Shown one piece after another: positions 7,620 to 14,816 of a stretch of 23,318 nucleotides of DNA. Position numbers and translations under genes: made by a program. The DNA is from JAZDOT01 sp043798355 (GTDB lineage Bacteria > Patescibacteriota > Gracilibacteria > Peribacterales > Peribacteraceae). Numbering within the stretch: position 1 is the stretch's first letter; the number at the start of each line of letters is the position of its first letter. Location: the NCBI GenBank assembly GCA_043798355.1, contig JAZDOT010000035.1:1-23318 (forward strand). Reading direction: 5' to 3'. Below the pieces are notes generated by a model. The model did no database searches, was not told the origin of the DNA, and worked only from the letters and a program-made list of their open reading frames with translations.

Positions 7620-7940
7620 ATGCTGAGAGACCTCCTGGACAATGCGTCCGTCATCGAAATCATCGCCACGTTCGTCGCGTTCGCCCTCATCATTGCGACG
7701 GTCCTCTGCCTCTTCTACATCATCATCGGAGGCATCACGTTCATCCTCTCCGCAGGCAATGAGGAAAAAATCAAGAAGGCGGTGAATACCATCCGCTACG
7801 CCGTCGTGGGACTCCTCGTCTCCTTCATCGCGTTCTTCGCGGTGCGGTTCGTGACGGTCCTCCTCGACATCCCCTTCGAGCTCAACTTCTCGATGATCAT
7901 CGATCTCGTGAACCAGATCTTCAGCAGTTTGAGCAGGTGA
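7620..7940 (+). CDS. Small VirB2/TrbC-like membrane protein
   Basis: The protein has 106 residues with two hydrophobic helices (about 14-38 and 58-82) around a short charged loop, SAGNEEKIKKAVNTIRYA. The GGITFILSAGNEEKIKKA motif is typical of the many small VirB2/TrbC-like proteins annotated in CPR genomes. Whether they build a pilus is not known, and no other type IV secretion gene is present. It lies 24 bases after khpA, with a C/T-rich run (TTTTCCTCCCCCCATTCCC) before the ATG and no Shine-Dalgarno. It converges on rpsP with a four-base gap and no visible terminator. Confidence 0.75.
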   Translation: MLRDLLDNASVIEIIATFVAFALIIATVLCLFYIIIGGITFILSAGNEEKIKKAVNTIRYAVVGLLVSFIAFFAVRFVTVLLDIPFELNFSMIIDLVNQIFSSLSR

Positions 7941-7944
7941 CATA

Positions 7945-8310
7945 CTACTCAGCTTTCTTCTCCGCCTTCGCTTCAACAGGCGCAGGAGTCGCCGCAGCCG
8001 CCTCCGCCGGTTTCGCTGCTTCCTCGTTCTTCGATTTCTTCTTCGTGTAGGTCGTAATGTACGGCTCCATGCCCTTCACCCCTTGATTGCGGAGCAGGCG
8101 CGCAACGGTATTGCTGGGCTTCGCTCCTTTCTTGATCCATGCCTGGATGTTCTCGACCTTGCACTCGAAAACAGGAGGAGTGCGGGAGGGGAGGAAATGC
8201 CCGAAGATCTCTTGAAACTTGCCTTTCACGGCTTCCTGCTTTTCAGCGAGCACGATCCGGAAGGCGCGATCGTTCCTCTTGCCGGTGATCTGGAGACGAA
8301 TGGCGAGCAA
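7945..8310 (-). CDS. rpsP: 30S ribosomal protein S16
   Basis: The protein has 121 residues from a TTG at 8310. The core matches bS16: LAIRLQITGKRNDRAFRIVLAEK, then GHFLPSR, and IQAWIKKGAKPSNTVARLL. A low-complexity Lys/Ala/Glu tail of about 30 residues follows. The frame is open back to a GTG at 8376 that overlaps the stop of the DciA-like gene (GTGCTAG), which would add 22 residues. I prefer the TTG because bS16 normally begins two or three residues before IRL and because a promoter (8320-8348) lies just upstream. The longer coupled form cannot be excluded. Confidence 0.92.
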   Translation of the reverse strand: MLAIRLQITGKRNDRAFRIVLAEKQEAVKGKFQEIFGHFLPSRTPPVFECKVENIQAWIKKGAKPSNTVARLLRNQGVKGMEPYITTYTKKKSKNEEAAKPAEAAAATPAPVEAKAEKKAE

Positions 8311-8319
8311 AGTGTCGGC

Positions 8320-8348
8320 ATAGTACGGAAGCCACTCCGTGCTTGCAA
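8320..8348 (-). promoter_or_regulatory. Internal promoter of rpsP
   Basis: Minus strand: TTGCAA (8348-8343), a 17-base spacer, TACTAT (8325-8320), then nine bases to the TTG at 8310. It lies between the DciA-like gene and the S16 core, so S16 could be made separately from a near-leaderless mRNA. Confidence 0.48.
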
Positions 8349-8369
8349 GCGAAAAATCGCGAAGAAAGA

Positions 8370-8657
8370 CTAGCACCGTACGATCCTGATTTCCTTCACG
8401 CTCTGGTGCCCTCCGAGTTGCAGGAAAGACAGGAGATCAGGGGAGACCATCTGTAATTCCTGTGAAGCGACGGAATGCGGGCTTTTGATGAGGAGAACGC
8501 CATCGTGGAAGGATTGGACGGTAGCGTACGCAGCGAGGGTCGGATTTTGCTCCTGGAGCCACACTCTCGTGCGGTGGCACACGAGCGCCGCCTCGGCCTG
8601 GGCTTGCAGTCCGCGCTTCTTGAGGACGGCCGGGAGGAGATCGCGGAGATGTTCTAT
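8370..8657 (-). CDS. DciA-like (DUF721) helicase-loader protein with unclear start
   Basis: About 95 residues if read from an ATA at 8657. The family pattern is visible: HLRDLLPAVLKKRGLQAQAEAALVCHRTRVWL, then FHDGVLLIKSPHSVASQELQMVSPDLLSFL and a final VKEIRIVRC. DciA is the ancestral loader of the replicative helicase DnaB, which is also encoded in this window. No ATG, GTG or TTG exists in this frame between the glycosyltransferase stop and a GTG at 8582 (70 residues), which would cut off the conserved N-terminus. A pyrimidine-rich run (CATTTTCTCCCATCTTCC) stands before the ATA, as before ordinary starts in this window. The gene follows the glycosyltransferase, and its stop overlaps a possible GTG start of rpsP. 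Confidence 0.7.
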   Translation of the reverse strand: MEHLRDLLPAVLKKRGLQAQAEAALVCHRTRVWLQEQNPTLAAYATVQSFHDGVLLIKSPHSVASQELQMVSPDLLSFLQLGGHQSVKEIRIVRC

Positions 8658-8709
8658 GGAAGATGGGAGAAAATGAGGCGCAGGATGCTTCCTGCAATCA
8701 GGCCGAATA

Positions 8710-9771
8710 TTACATTAAGGAAGATGCGGTATGGAGAACAGCAAGCGTCTCGCGGGCGGTTAAGTCCCATGCGTAGCGCTCCCGTGCGAGGATCCCCGGT
8801 GTTTTCATCGGAGGACTGCGAAGGGCGGAACTAAGAGCTTCCATGGTCGGTTCAATGAGAACGGCTCCGGACTTTTCGACGATCTCCGGGATGGCGGAGA
8901 GGGCGGGAGCGATGACGGGGCAGTCGCAGGCGAGCGCCTCGAGAATGGGCAGGCAGAAGCCTTCGTAGAGGGAAGCCGTCACAAATGCGCGTGCAGCGGA
9001 ATAGAGGGCGGGGAGATCCTCGTCGGGCAGATCGTTCAGGACGGTCACCTGCTCACCGAGGCGCAGATGCTCTGCTTCGCGCCCCTCCATGACGAGCACG
9101 AGCGTCATCTCGCTCTTCCACGCATCGTGGAAGGCGTCGATGAGCATCTGCACGTTCTTGTGTTCCTTGGCGTTGCCGACGTAGAGGAAGAACGGGTGCG
9201 CTATCCGGTAGCGCCTGCGCACGTCCGCGAGTCGCTGCGGCGGCTCAGCATGAAACAGCGGATCCACGCCTTCGGGAATCACTGTGATTTTATCTGCAGA
9301 TATTCTTCCGTAGCAGGAAGCGATCTCCCCGGCCGTGAAAGCGCTCACGGCGATGAGACGACGGGCATGTCGTACGGTGGATCGCATCAGGAAAAGATAA
9401 GCCAGACGCTTCACGGGACCCGCCTGATTCGGATAGCGATGCAGGATGAGGTCATGAATGGTGGCAACGAAAGGGACGGGGCAGAACAAGGGAACAGTGA
9501 AATGAGGAGAGAAGAACAGAGAACATTTCGACTTTCGGATGAGAGAGGGGAGCGCGATCTGCTCACGGACGGAATAGTGTGGATAGGGCGCGGAAATGAT
9601 CTGCGTTCCCTTCGGGATGCAATCCAGCCATGTGTCTGAGCGCGAGCGAACGAAGAGGATGAAGCTGGCCGGATCTTCGATTGCCAGAAGATGCTGCACG
9701 AGGGAACGCGTATAGCGCCCGAGACCGGAGCGGGTGGAAGCGAACCGACAATCGATGCCAATCGTCTGCAT
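8710..9771 (-). CDS. GT4-family glycosyltransferase
   Basis: The protein has 353 residues. The start, MQTIGIDCRFASTRSGLGRYTRSLVQ, is the usual GT4 opening with a glycine-rich donor/acceptor loop. The middle has the VATIHDLILHRYP segment and IAVSAFTAGEI. The second domain has FFLYVGNAKEHKNV and the catalytic E-x7-E signature in EGFCLPILEAL. It should transfer a sugar from a nucleotide-sugar, probably for surface glycans, but the substrate cannot be told. In-frame ATGs exist upstream (9780, 9801, 9813). The one at 9771 is chosen because a perfect TATAAT ends seven bases before it and the family starts here. It leads an operon with the DciA-like gene. Confidence 0.88.
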   Translation of the reverse strand: MQTIGIDCRFASTRSGLGRYTRSLVQHLLAIEDPASFILFVRSRSDTWLDCIPKGTQIISAPYPHYSVREQIALPSLIRKSKCSLFFSPHFTVPLFCPVPFVATIHDLILHRYPNQAGPVKRLAYLFLMRSTVRHARRLIAVSAFTAGEIASCYGRISADKITVIPEGVDPLFHAEPPQRLADVRRRYRIAHPFFLYVGNAKEHKNVQMLIDAFHDAWKSEMTLVLVMEGREAEHLRLGEQVTVLNDLPDEDLPALYSAARAFVTASLYEGFCLPILEALACDCPVIAPALSAIPEIVEKSGAVLIEPTMEALSSALRSPPMKTPGILARERYAWDLTARETLAVLHTASSLM

Positions 9772-9775
9772 TGAG

Positions 9776-9784
9776 TGCATTATA
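9776..9784. promoter_or_regulatory. Shared bidirectional -10 box between a glycosyltransferase and prmC
   Basis: On the minus strand TATAAT (9784-9779) is a perfect -10, with seven bases to the ATG at 9771. On the plus strand the same bases read CATTAT (9778-9783), with six bases to the GTG at 9790. Both start codons are thus served leaderlessly by one AT-rich core. Confidence 0.55.
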
Positions 9785-9789
9785 GGGGT

Positions 9790-10614
9790 GTGCGCATCCA
9801 CCATGCACTGCATTCGGCGAAGATTCCACTGATTGAGGCGGAACTATTACTTGCGCACGTTCTTGCTCAGGATCGAACATGGATCATTGCTCATGAAAAC
9901 GATGATCTGGAAGAACTCCGGCTCCATGATGTTGAGCAATGTTTGGAAAGGAGACGGAAAGGCGAACCGATCGCATACATCATCGGCAGAAAAGAATTCT
10001 CCGGACGGGAATTCATTGTGAACCCCTCCGTTCTCATTCCCCGCCCGTCAACGGAAGGTCTGGTGGCTGCTGTATTGGAATTCATTCAATCCCACAAGCA
10101 ATCCGTCCGTTCCGTCGACAGCGGCATCAGCGTGATCGCACTCCCGTTCAAGAAGAACATTCCGTCGGATCTCACGATCGTAGACGTGGGGACCGGCAGC
10201 GGCTGCATCATGATCACGCTCGCACTCGAACTTCCACATGCCCGTTTCATCGCGACGGATATTTCCCGTGCGGCGCTGGAAGTCGCATCGATGAATGCGA
10301 AAAAACACGGTGTCGCGGATCGCATTCAATTCATACAAGGATCCCTGCTGGAACCCCTACGGAATTTCCGTAGTCCATTTATTGTCGTGAGCAATCCCCC
10401 CTACATCCCATCCGGCAGGGACATCGAACCGGGAGTTCGGGATTTTGAGCCATCATCAGCGCTCTTTGCCGGAGAAGAGGGGATGGATGTCATCCGGATG
10501 CTCTTGGAACAGGCAAGGAGGCATCCGTATTGCTCCGGAATTGTTTTGGAGTGTGAAGATGAACAGGCAAAGCGATCCATCTGCACAAACTCTGGCGAAG
10601 TCCTAAGAAGCTAA
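9790..10614 (+). CDS. prmC: Release factor glutamine methyltransferase PrmC (HemK)
   Basis: The protein has 274 residues from a GTG. The N-terminal helical domain includes IEAELLLAHVLAQDRTWIIAH. The linker motif reads IPRPSTE (83-89) where most relatives have IPRPDTE. The SAM site is DVGTGSG (132-138) and the catalytic NPPY is at 202-205. It methylates the glutamine of the GGQ motif of release factors RF1 and RF2. An extra segment of about 20 residues (101-126) precedes the SAM site, and the C-terminus is somewhat short. A GTG five codons upstream (9775) is also in frame; 9790 matches the family start and follows the shared promoter. The gene is followed by purA with its own promoter. Confidence 0.9.
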   Translation: MRIHHALHSAKIPLIEAELLLAHVLAQDRTWIIAHENDDLEELRLHDVEQCLERRRKGEPIAYIIGRKEFSGREFIVNPSVLIPRPSTEGLVAAVLEFIQSHKQSVRSVDSGISVIALPFKKNIPSDLTIVDVGTGSGCIMITLALELPHARFIATDISRAALEVASMNAKKHGVADRIQFIQGSLLEPLRNFRSPFIVVSNPPYIPSGRDIEPGVRDFEPSSALFAGEEGMDVIRMLLEQARRHPYCSGIVLECEDEQAKRSICTNSGEVLRS

Positions 10615-10641
10615 GAAGCTGTTGCTACTTCCGCTCCATTT

Positions 10642-10647
10642 GATACT
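10642..10647 (+). promoter_or_regulatory. -10 box of purA (leaderless)
   Basis: GATACT preceded by TTT, then eight bases to the ATG at 10656. No -35 with proper spacing is obvious. Confidence 0.45.
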
Positions 10648-10655
10648 GTTCCTTC

Positions 10656-11885
10656 ATGCAGAAGCTCCTCTCTTCTCTCGGTCCCGTCACCGCCGTCATC
10701 GGCGCGCAATGGGGGGATGAAGGGAAGGGGAAAATCGTCGATCTCCTCGCGGAACACTTCGACGTTATTGCCCGTGCGTGCGGTGGAGCGAATGCCGGCC
10801 ACACCATCGTCGTCGGCGGGAAGAAGCATGTGTTCCATCTTCTCCCGGCAGGAAGTCTGCATCCGGGGAAGACGGTTGTCCTCGGTGCCGGCATGGTGCT
10901 GCACCTGCCGACGCTGCTCGAGGAGATCCGGACGCTTCAGGAGGCCGGAATTGATGTCATCGATCGCCTCGTCATTTCTCCCGAAGCGCACATGCTGTTC
11001 GAATACCACAAGGAGATCGATGCGGCACTGGAAAAACGCCGCACGGAAGCCAAAGGGCAGGGAATCGGGACCACGAAGCGCGGGATCGGTCCGGCGTACA
11101 TGGACAAGGCAGCGCGCAGCGGTATCCGCATGGAAGACCTCGAAAAAGATCTTTCGAAAGAACTGCAAGCCCGCTCTCCTGAACTTGAACGAATGTACTC
11201 TATTCATGTGGACATCGGGAAGGAGATGCAGCAACTCAAAGAAGCGGCGAGTATCCTGCAGGGACGCGTGCGCGATACCGTTGAGATTCTGCATCAGGCC
11301 AAACGCATTTTGATTGAAGGCGCGCAGGCGACCCTCCTCGACCTCGATCACGGGACGTACCCGTATGTCACTTCCAGTGCGACGACGCTGGTGGGGGCGC
11401 TCCAGGGCTTGGGCATGCCGTGGAAACGCGTTACCTCGGCGATCGGAGTGGCGAAAGCGTACTGTACGCGCGTCGGATCGGGAGACTTTCTGATGGAGGC
11501 GGATCCAGAAGCGGCTGAGAGACTCCGCACGAGAGGAGGGGAGTACGGAGCGACGACGGGCCGTCCCCGTCGCTGCGGATGGCTGGACATCAAAGACCTC
11601 AAGCGGGGGAAGATTCTGAACGGGTTTACACACTGGAATATCACGAAATTGGATGTCCTCGATGAGGAGAACGTGATCCCGGTGGGGATGGGATTGTCGG
11701 GCGATGGCAAACCTCTCATTCGGGAATTCAGGGGCTGGAGAACACAGACAAAAGGGATCAAACTCTTTGAGAAACTTCCCAAGGAAGCGAAGGAATATCT
11801 CTCCTTCATCGAGGAACAAACCGGAGCCACTGTTTCCTTCATCGGTACGGGGCAGGAGAGGGAGGAGATGGTCCTCAAACATTAA
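10656..11885 (+). CDS. purA: Adenylosuccinate synthetase
   Basis: The protein has 409 residues, slightly shorter than the usual ~430. It joins IMP and aspartate using GTP, the first committed step to AMP. The signature GDEGKGK (20-26) with catalytic Asp follows IGAQW. NAGHT (46-50), GIGTTKRGIGPAYMDKAARSGIR, the GAQATLLDLDHGTYPYVTSS segment and TTGRPRRCGWLD are all in place. The ATG at 10656 lies eight bases after a -10 box. Its TAA stop overlaps the stop of nadK on the other strand, inside the palindrome TTAA. Confidence 0.97.
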   Translation: MQKLLSSLGPVTAVIGAQWGDEGKGKIVDLLAEHFDVIARACGGANAGHTIVVGGKKHVFHLLPAGSLHPGKTVVLGAGMVLHLPTLLEEIRTLQEAGIDVIDRLVISPEAHMLFEYHKEIDAALEKRRTEAKGQGIGTTKRGIGPAYMDKAARSGIRMEDLEKDLSKELQARSPELERMYSIHVDIGKEMQQLKEAASILQGRVRDTVEILHQAKRILIEGAQATLLDLDHGTYPYVTSSATTLVGALQGLGMPWKRVTSAIGVAKAYCTRVGSGDFLMEADPEAAERLRTRGGEYGATTGRPRRCGWLDIKDLKRGKILNGFTHWNITKLDVLDEENVIPVGMGLSGDGKPLIREFRGWRTQTKGIKLFEKLPKEAKEYLSFIEEQTGATVSFIGTGQEREEMVLKH

Positions 11886-12778
11886 TCCTCCGCCTCATCG
11901 GCATGTTCGCCCCACTTCAGCTTGCGCCGGAGTGTTTCGAAGAAGGTATCGCTGCGCCGACGAAGGAACCGGATTTTCTTCGGTCCGAGCGTTACGCGGA
12001 TGATGTCGCCGCACCGGAGCGGGACGTACACCTGTCCGTCAATCGTGAGGACGACTTCCGCATCGCGAAATTTGTTCTTCTTCGTCATCACTTCGACGGA
12101 GATCTTGGCCTGTCCCCCCAGCACGATCGGCTTCTGGCTGAAGCTGTGCGGGTTGATGGGGGTCAGGATAGTCGCTTCGATCCCGGGATGGACCACGGGA
12201 CCGCCGGCAGCCAGCGAGTACGCGGTTGAGCCCGTCGGCGTCGCGATGATGAGCCCGTCGGCATGGAACGTGGTGAGGTTTTCGCCGTTGATCTGCGTCC
12301 TCAGATTAACGATGCGCGCGATCGTTCCCTGTGCAATGACGGCTTCGTTCAGCGCAAAACCGGAGAAAAGCTTTTTCGTTCCCCTGAGGGCTTCTACGGC
12401 GAGGAGGCTGCGCTCCTCGAGAGCGCCTCCGCCCGAGAGGAGCAGCGGAAGAATCTGATCTGCTTCCGAGAGATTTGTTTCTGCGAGGAAACCGACGGTT
12501 CCCCAATTCACCGAGAGGATGGGGATGGAGAAATCGTCCATTTCACGAACGGTTCGTAAGATCGTCCCGTCCCCTCCGATGACGAGCAGGAGATCGATAT
12601 TGTTGAAGGATCGCAGTTGTTCCGTGCCTTTTTCCATTCTTCCATTCCTGCAACGTTTGATATCCATACAGACGCGCACCCCGAGCTTCTTCAGGATACC
12701 GACGATCTGATGTACGGCTTCATCCTTGTGAGTGAGACCGGATTTCACCGTGAGACCGATGCACTTGTACTGAAGCAT
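11882..12778 (-). CDS. nadK: NAD kinase
   Basis: The protein has 298 residues. It phosphorylates NAD to NADP with ATP or polyphosphate. The nucleotide-binding GGDGT is at 68-72 (LLVIGGDGTILRTVRE), followed by NWGTVGFLAE and the conserved ADGLIIATPTGSTAYSLAAGGPVVHP. The gene starts three bases after the stop of the upstream glycosyltransferase, so it is translated from the same mRNA. Its product supplies NADP, and the GAPDH in this window has an NADP-type pocket. Confidence 0.96.
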   Translation of the reverse strand: MLQYKCIGLTVKSGLTHKDEAVHQIVGILKKLGVRVCMDIKRCRNGRMEKGTEQLRSFNNIDLLLVIGGDGTILRTVREMDDFSIPILSVNWGTVGFLAETNLSEADQILPLLLSGGGALEERSLLAVEALRGTKKLFSGFALNEAVIAQGTIARIVNLRTQINGENLTTFHADGLIIATPTGSTAYSLAAGGPVVHPGIEATILTPINPHSFSQKPIVLGGQAKISVEVMTKKNKFRDAEVVLTIDGQVYVPLRCGDIIRVTLGPKKIRFLRRRSDTFFETLRRKLKWGEHADEAED

Positions 12779-12781
12779 AAT

Positions 12782-13834
12782 TCAAGGATGCACCGCTGCG
12801 AGAAAGAGATCAACCGTTCGGTCCCACGAAAAACCTGCCGCTCTCCGGGGACCCTCTTCGCTCAAACGAGTGCGGAGGTCCGCATCCCGAAGAAGGATTT
12901 CCAGTCCTTGTGCAATGGCATGAACGTCGTCGGGATCGGTGTAGAGAGCCGCTTCCCCCGCCACTTCCCGCAAACTTCCTCTTTCAGAGGTGAGGACCGG
13001 GACACCCATAGTCAGAGCATCGAGCACCTGCATCCCGAACCCTTCGTCGTGCGAGGGGTGCGCGAAGAAGAGGCACGTCGAGAGGAGCCGGTCGTATTCG
13101 TCATCGGTGACGTACCCCTTCCAGAGGACGCCTGTCGTCCGACGAGCCGCCCGGATGATCGGTGCATCCTTCCAGCCGCGTCCTCCCGCGAGGACGAGGG
13201 CATGGCGGAGGCGCACCTCGCCGGGCAGAGAGGCGTAGGCACGGATGAGGGAAAGCTGATTCTTGCGCGGGCAGAGCGTTCCGACGGAGAGAATGAAGGA
13301 TTCCGGGTTTCTCTTCGTGGCGTTGTTCCTTTCGCGGAACCCGGCAAAAATACTGTGGATCCGGGATGCATCGGTCTGCGGAAATCTCTGTAGAAGATCG
13401 TGTGCGGTGGAGCGGCTGACGGTGCAAATTCTGTATGCATTTCGAAGAACTGTCCGCAGGAGGAGCCGCTCGATAACGGTCGCACGGAGTTGGTGGGGAT
13501 CGCTGCGCAGCGCGATGAGATCGTGAATGACCACGACAGTCCGGACACGCGACCTGAGGAGGAAAGGAACGATGAAGCTGGTCGGACTAATGTAGAGCGA
13601 ATGTTCCATCGTTTGCCTCATCAGGCGGGCGACACGGACATGCCAGAGGATCCCGGGGGGAAAGAGGACATGAGACACATGCGGGAGGATCCACGCGGGC
13701 GGAAGGGGGGAATCCGAGAAGAGGGTAACGGGAAGAGAGCGTTTCAGAAGCGCTGTGATGAACCCGTACGTCCACTGACCTTTGCCCGTGCGACTTTGAT
13801 GGCAAGCCTCTCGAACATCGATGGCGAAGTGCAC
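12782..13834 (-). CDS. GT4-family glycosyltransferase
   Basis: The protein has 350 residues from a GTG. It shows the GT4 layout: IDVREACHQSRTGKGQWTYGF at the front, VVVIHDLIALR in the middle, then SVGTLCPRKNQLSLI and a late HDEGFGMQVLDALTMGVPVL signature. It is distantly similar to the other GT4 enzyme here. The substrate is not predictable, but a surface glycan is likely. The GTG start lies six bases after a TAGACT box. It is first in a two-gene operon with nadK and diverges from a membrane-protein gene. Confidence 0.87.
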   Translation of the reverse strand: MHFAIDVREACHQSRTGKGQWTYGFITALLKRSLPVTLFSDSPLPPAWILPHVSHVLFPPGILWHVRVARLMRQTMEHSLYISPTSFIVPFLLRSRVRTVVVIHDLIALRSDPHQLRATVIERLLLRTVLRNAYRICTVSRSTAHDLLQRFPQTDASRIHSIFAGFRERNNATKRNPESFILSVGTLCPRKNQLSLIRAYASLPGEVRLRHALVLAGGRGWKDAPIIRAARRTTGVLWKGYVTDDEYDRLLSTCLFFAHPSHDEGFGMQVLDALTMGVPVLTSERGSLREVAGEAALYTDPDDVHAIAQGLEILLRDADLRTRLSEEGPRRAAGFSWDRTVDLFLAAVHP

Positions 13835-13840
13835 GACTCT

Positions 13841-13846
13841 AGTCTA
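13841..13846 (-). promoter_or_regulatory. -10 box of the glycosyltransferase-nadK operon
   Basis: Minus strand TAGACT (13846-13841), then six bases to the GTG at 13834, a leaderless arrangement. The box lies within a perfect dyad CTCTAG-T-CTAGAG (13837-13849) that could be a repressor site. Confidence 0.45.
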
Positions 13847-13864
13847 GAGGTCGGAAGCGTTCAA

Positions 13865-13873
13865 TGCTATGAT
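13865..13873 (+). promoter_or_regulatory. Extended -10 promoter of the four-helix membrane protein
   Basis: TG (13865-13866), C, then TATGAT (13868-13873) is a near-perfect extended -10. Six bases follow before the ATG at 13880, so the mRNA is leaderless. Confidence 0.6.
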
Positions 13874-13879
13874 GCGCAC

Positions 13880-14470
13880 ATGTCGCCGAATTTCCTGCAG
13901 AAAATGAGGATGCTTCAGGTGGAAGAGCAGATCCTCAATGTGAGTGCCGTTGTCGCCATCATCGGCGTTCTCCTGCCATGGACGGGGGGGCAAATGCTCG
14001 GGAGCGACTCGACGACGTACTCGGGGTTGGGATTCTATACGTCCTTCATCGGTCTCGCCGTCCTCCTGCTTCACCTCACGATTGTTCTCATTACCCTGAT
14101 TCCCCTCACAGGCGGTCCTGTGCTTATCCGGAAGCAGTATCGGGAAGTGGCTAAGCTCTTCCTCTCCCTCATTGCAACCATCCTCGTGCTTGCGGCTCTC
14201 TCGGTTCTGACCAAGGTCACCTTCGAGTTTTCCAGAATGGAAGTCCGTTTCGGCATCTACGTCGCCCTCATCGGAAGTATCGTCGTCCTCCTCTATGCGT
14301 TCCTCCGCGTGCAGGAACAGCGTAAGAGCCAGGTCAAAGAGCTCTTCCACCATCCGGAAGACACGGGATCGATCCCCGTGAGCCGGAAAGATCCCGAACT
14401 TCCTTTAAAACCCCCTCCGCCTCCTCCCGCCCCTCCGGCCCCGGAGGATCATCGACTCATTCCTCAGTGA
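13880..14470 (+). CDS. Four-helix membrane protein with proline-rich tail
   Basis: The protein has 196 residues and belongs to no family I recognise. Four hydrophobic stretches (about 18-35, 52-80, 92-114, 121-140) suggest four membrane helices. The C-terminal ~50 residues are soluble, with a charged segment and a proline run (PPPPPPAPPAP), probably unstructured and on the cytoplasmic side. The frame is open far upstream, but the ATG at 13880 sits six bases after an extended -10. The small protein downstream starts four bases after its stop, so the two are likely made together. Confidence 0.75.
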   Translation: MSPNFLQKMRMLQVEEQILNVSAVVAIIGVLLPWTGGQMLGSDSTTYSGLGFYTSFIGLAVLLLHLTIVLITLIPLTGGPVLIRKQYREVAKLFLSLIATILVLAALSVLTKVTFEFSRMEVRFGIYVALIGSIVVLLYAFLRVQEQRKSQVKELFHHPEDTGSIPVSRKDPELPLKPPPPPPAPPAPEDHRLIPQ

Positions 14471-14474
14471 TCTT

Positions 14475-14816
14475 ATGGACGACCCGTCTCCGCCCGTCTC
14501 CGCCGAAGCTTCGCCATTCGTCTACGTCGATCCGAAGAACCAGAAGGTGATCGGACCGGTGGAATGGGGCTCAAACGGTCTCGCGAAGCCACTTCCGATG
14601 GTTCTACAGGAAAAGCTAGAAGAGGAGGAGCCTCCGTCTGCCGCTGCCCCCCGTCGCGGCCGCAGGCCGGGAGTGCGCAAACCGCGGACGTATCCATGGG
14701 GAACACTGAGGTCTGCAGAGGGTATGTTCGGAAAGAAGAAGGAGTCGAAAGTGGAACACTACCAACCTCTCGACGATGCAATCGCGAAAGCGGTGAAAGA
14801 GCCGTTTTGGGACTAG
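14475..14816 (+). CDS. Small unknown protein
   Basis: The protein has 113 residues and is not recognised. The first ~35 residues contain FVYVDPKNQKVIGPVEWGS. The middle has an acidic run (KLEEEE) followed by a basic, proline-rich part (PRRGRRPGVRKPRTYPWG), and the C-terminus ends PFWD. There is no signal peptide or membrane helix, and the composition suggests a flexible cytoplasmic protein. It sits four bases after the membrane-protein gene, which supports it as real. Its TAG stop overlaps the fbp stop on the other strand inside CTAG. Confidence 0.6.
   Translation: MDDPSPPVSAEASPFVYVDPKNQKVIGPVEWGSNGLAKPLPMVLQEKLEEEEPPSAAAPRRGRRPGVRKPRTYPWGTLRSAEGMFGKKKESKVEHYQPLDDAIAKAVKEPFWD

Noticed and set aside
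8376..8437. A frameshift in the DciA-like gene, since a TTG-started frame (8697-8437) overlaps it
   Set aside because: The DUF721-like pattern stays in one frame across the whole gene; the alternative frame carries no family motif.
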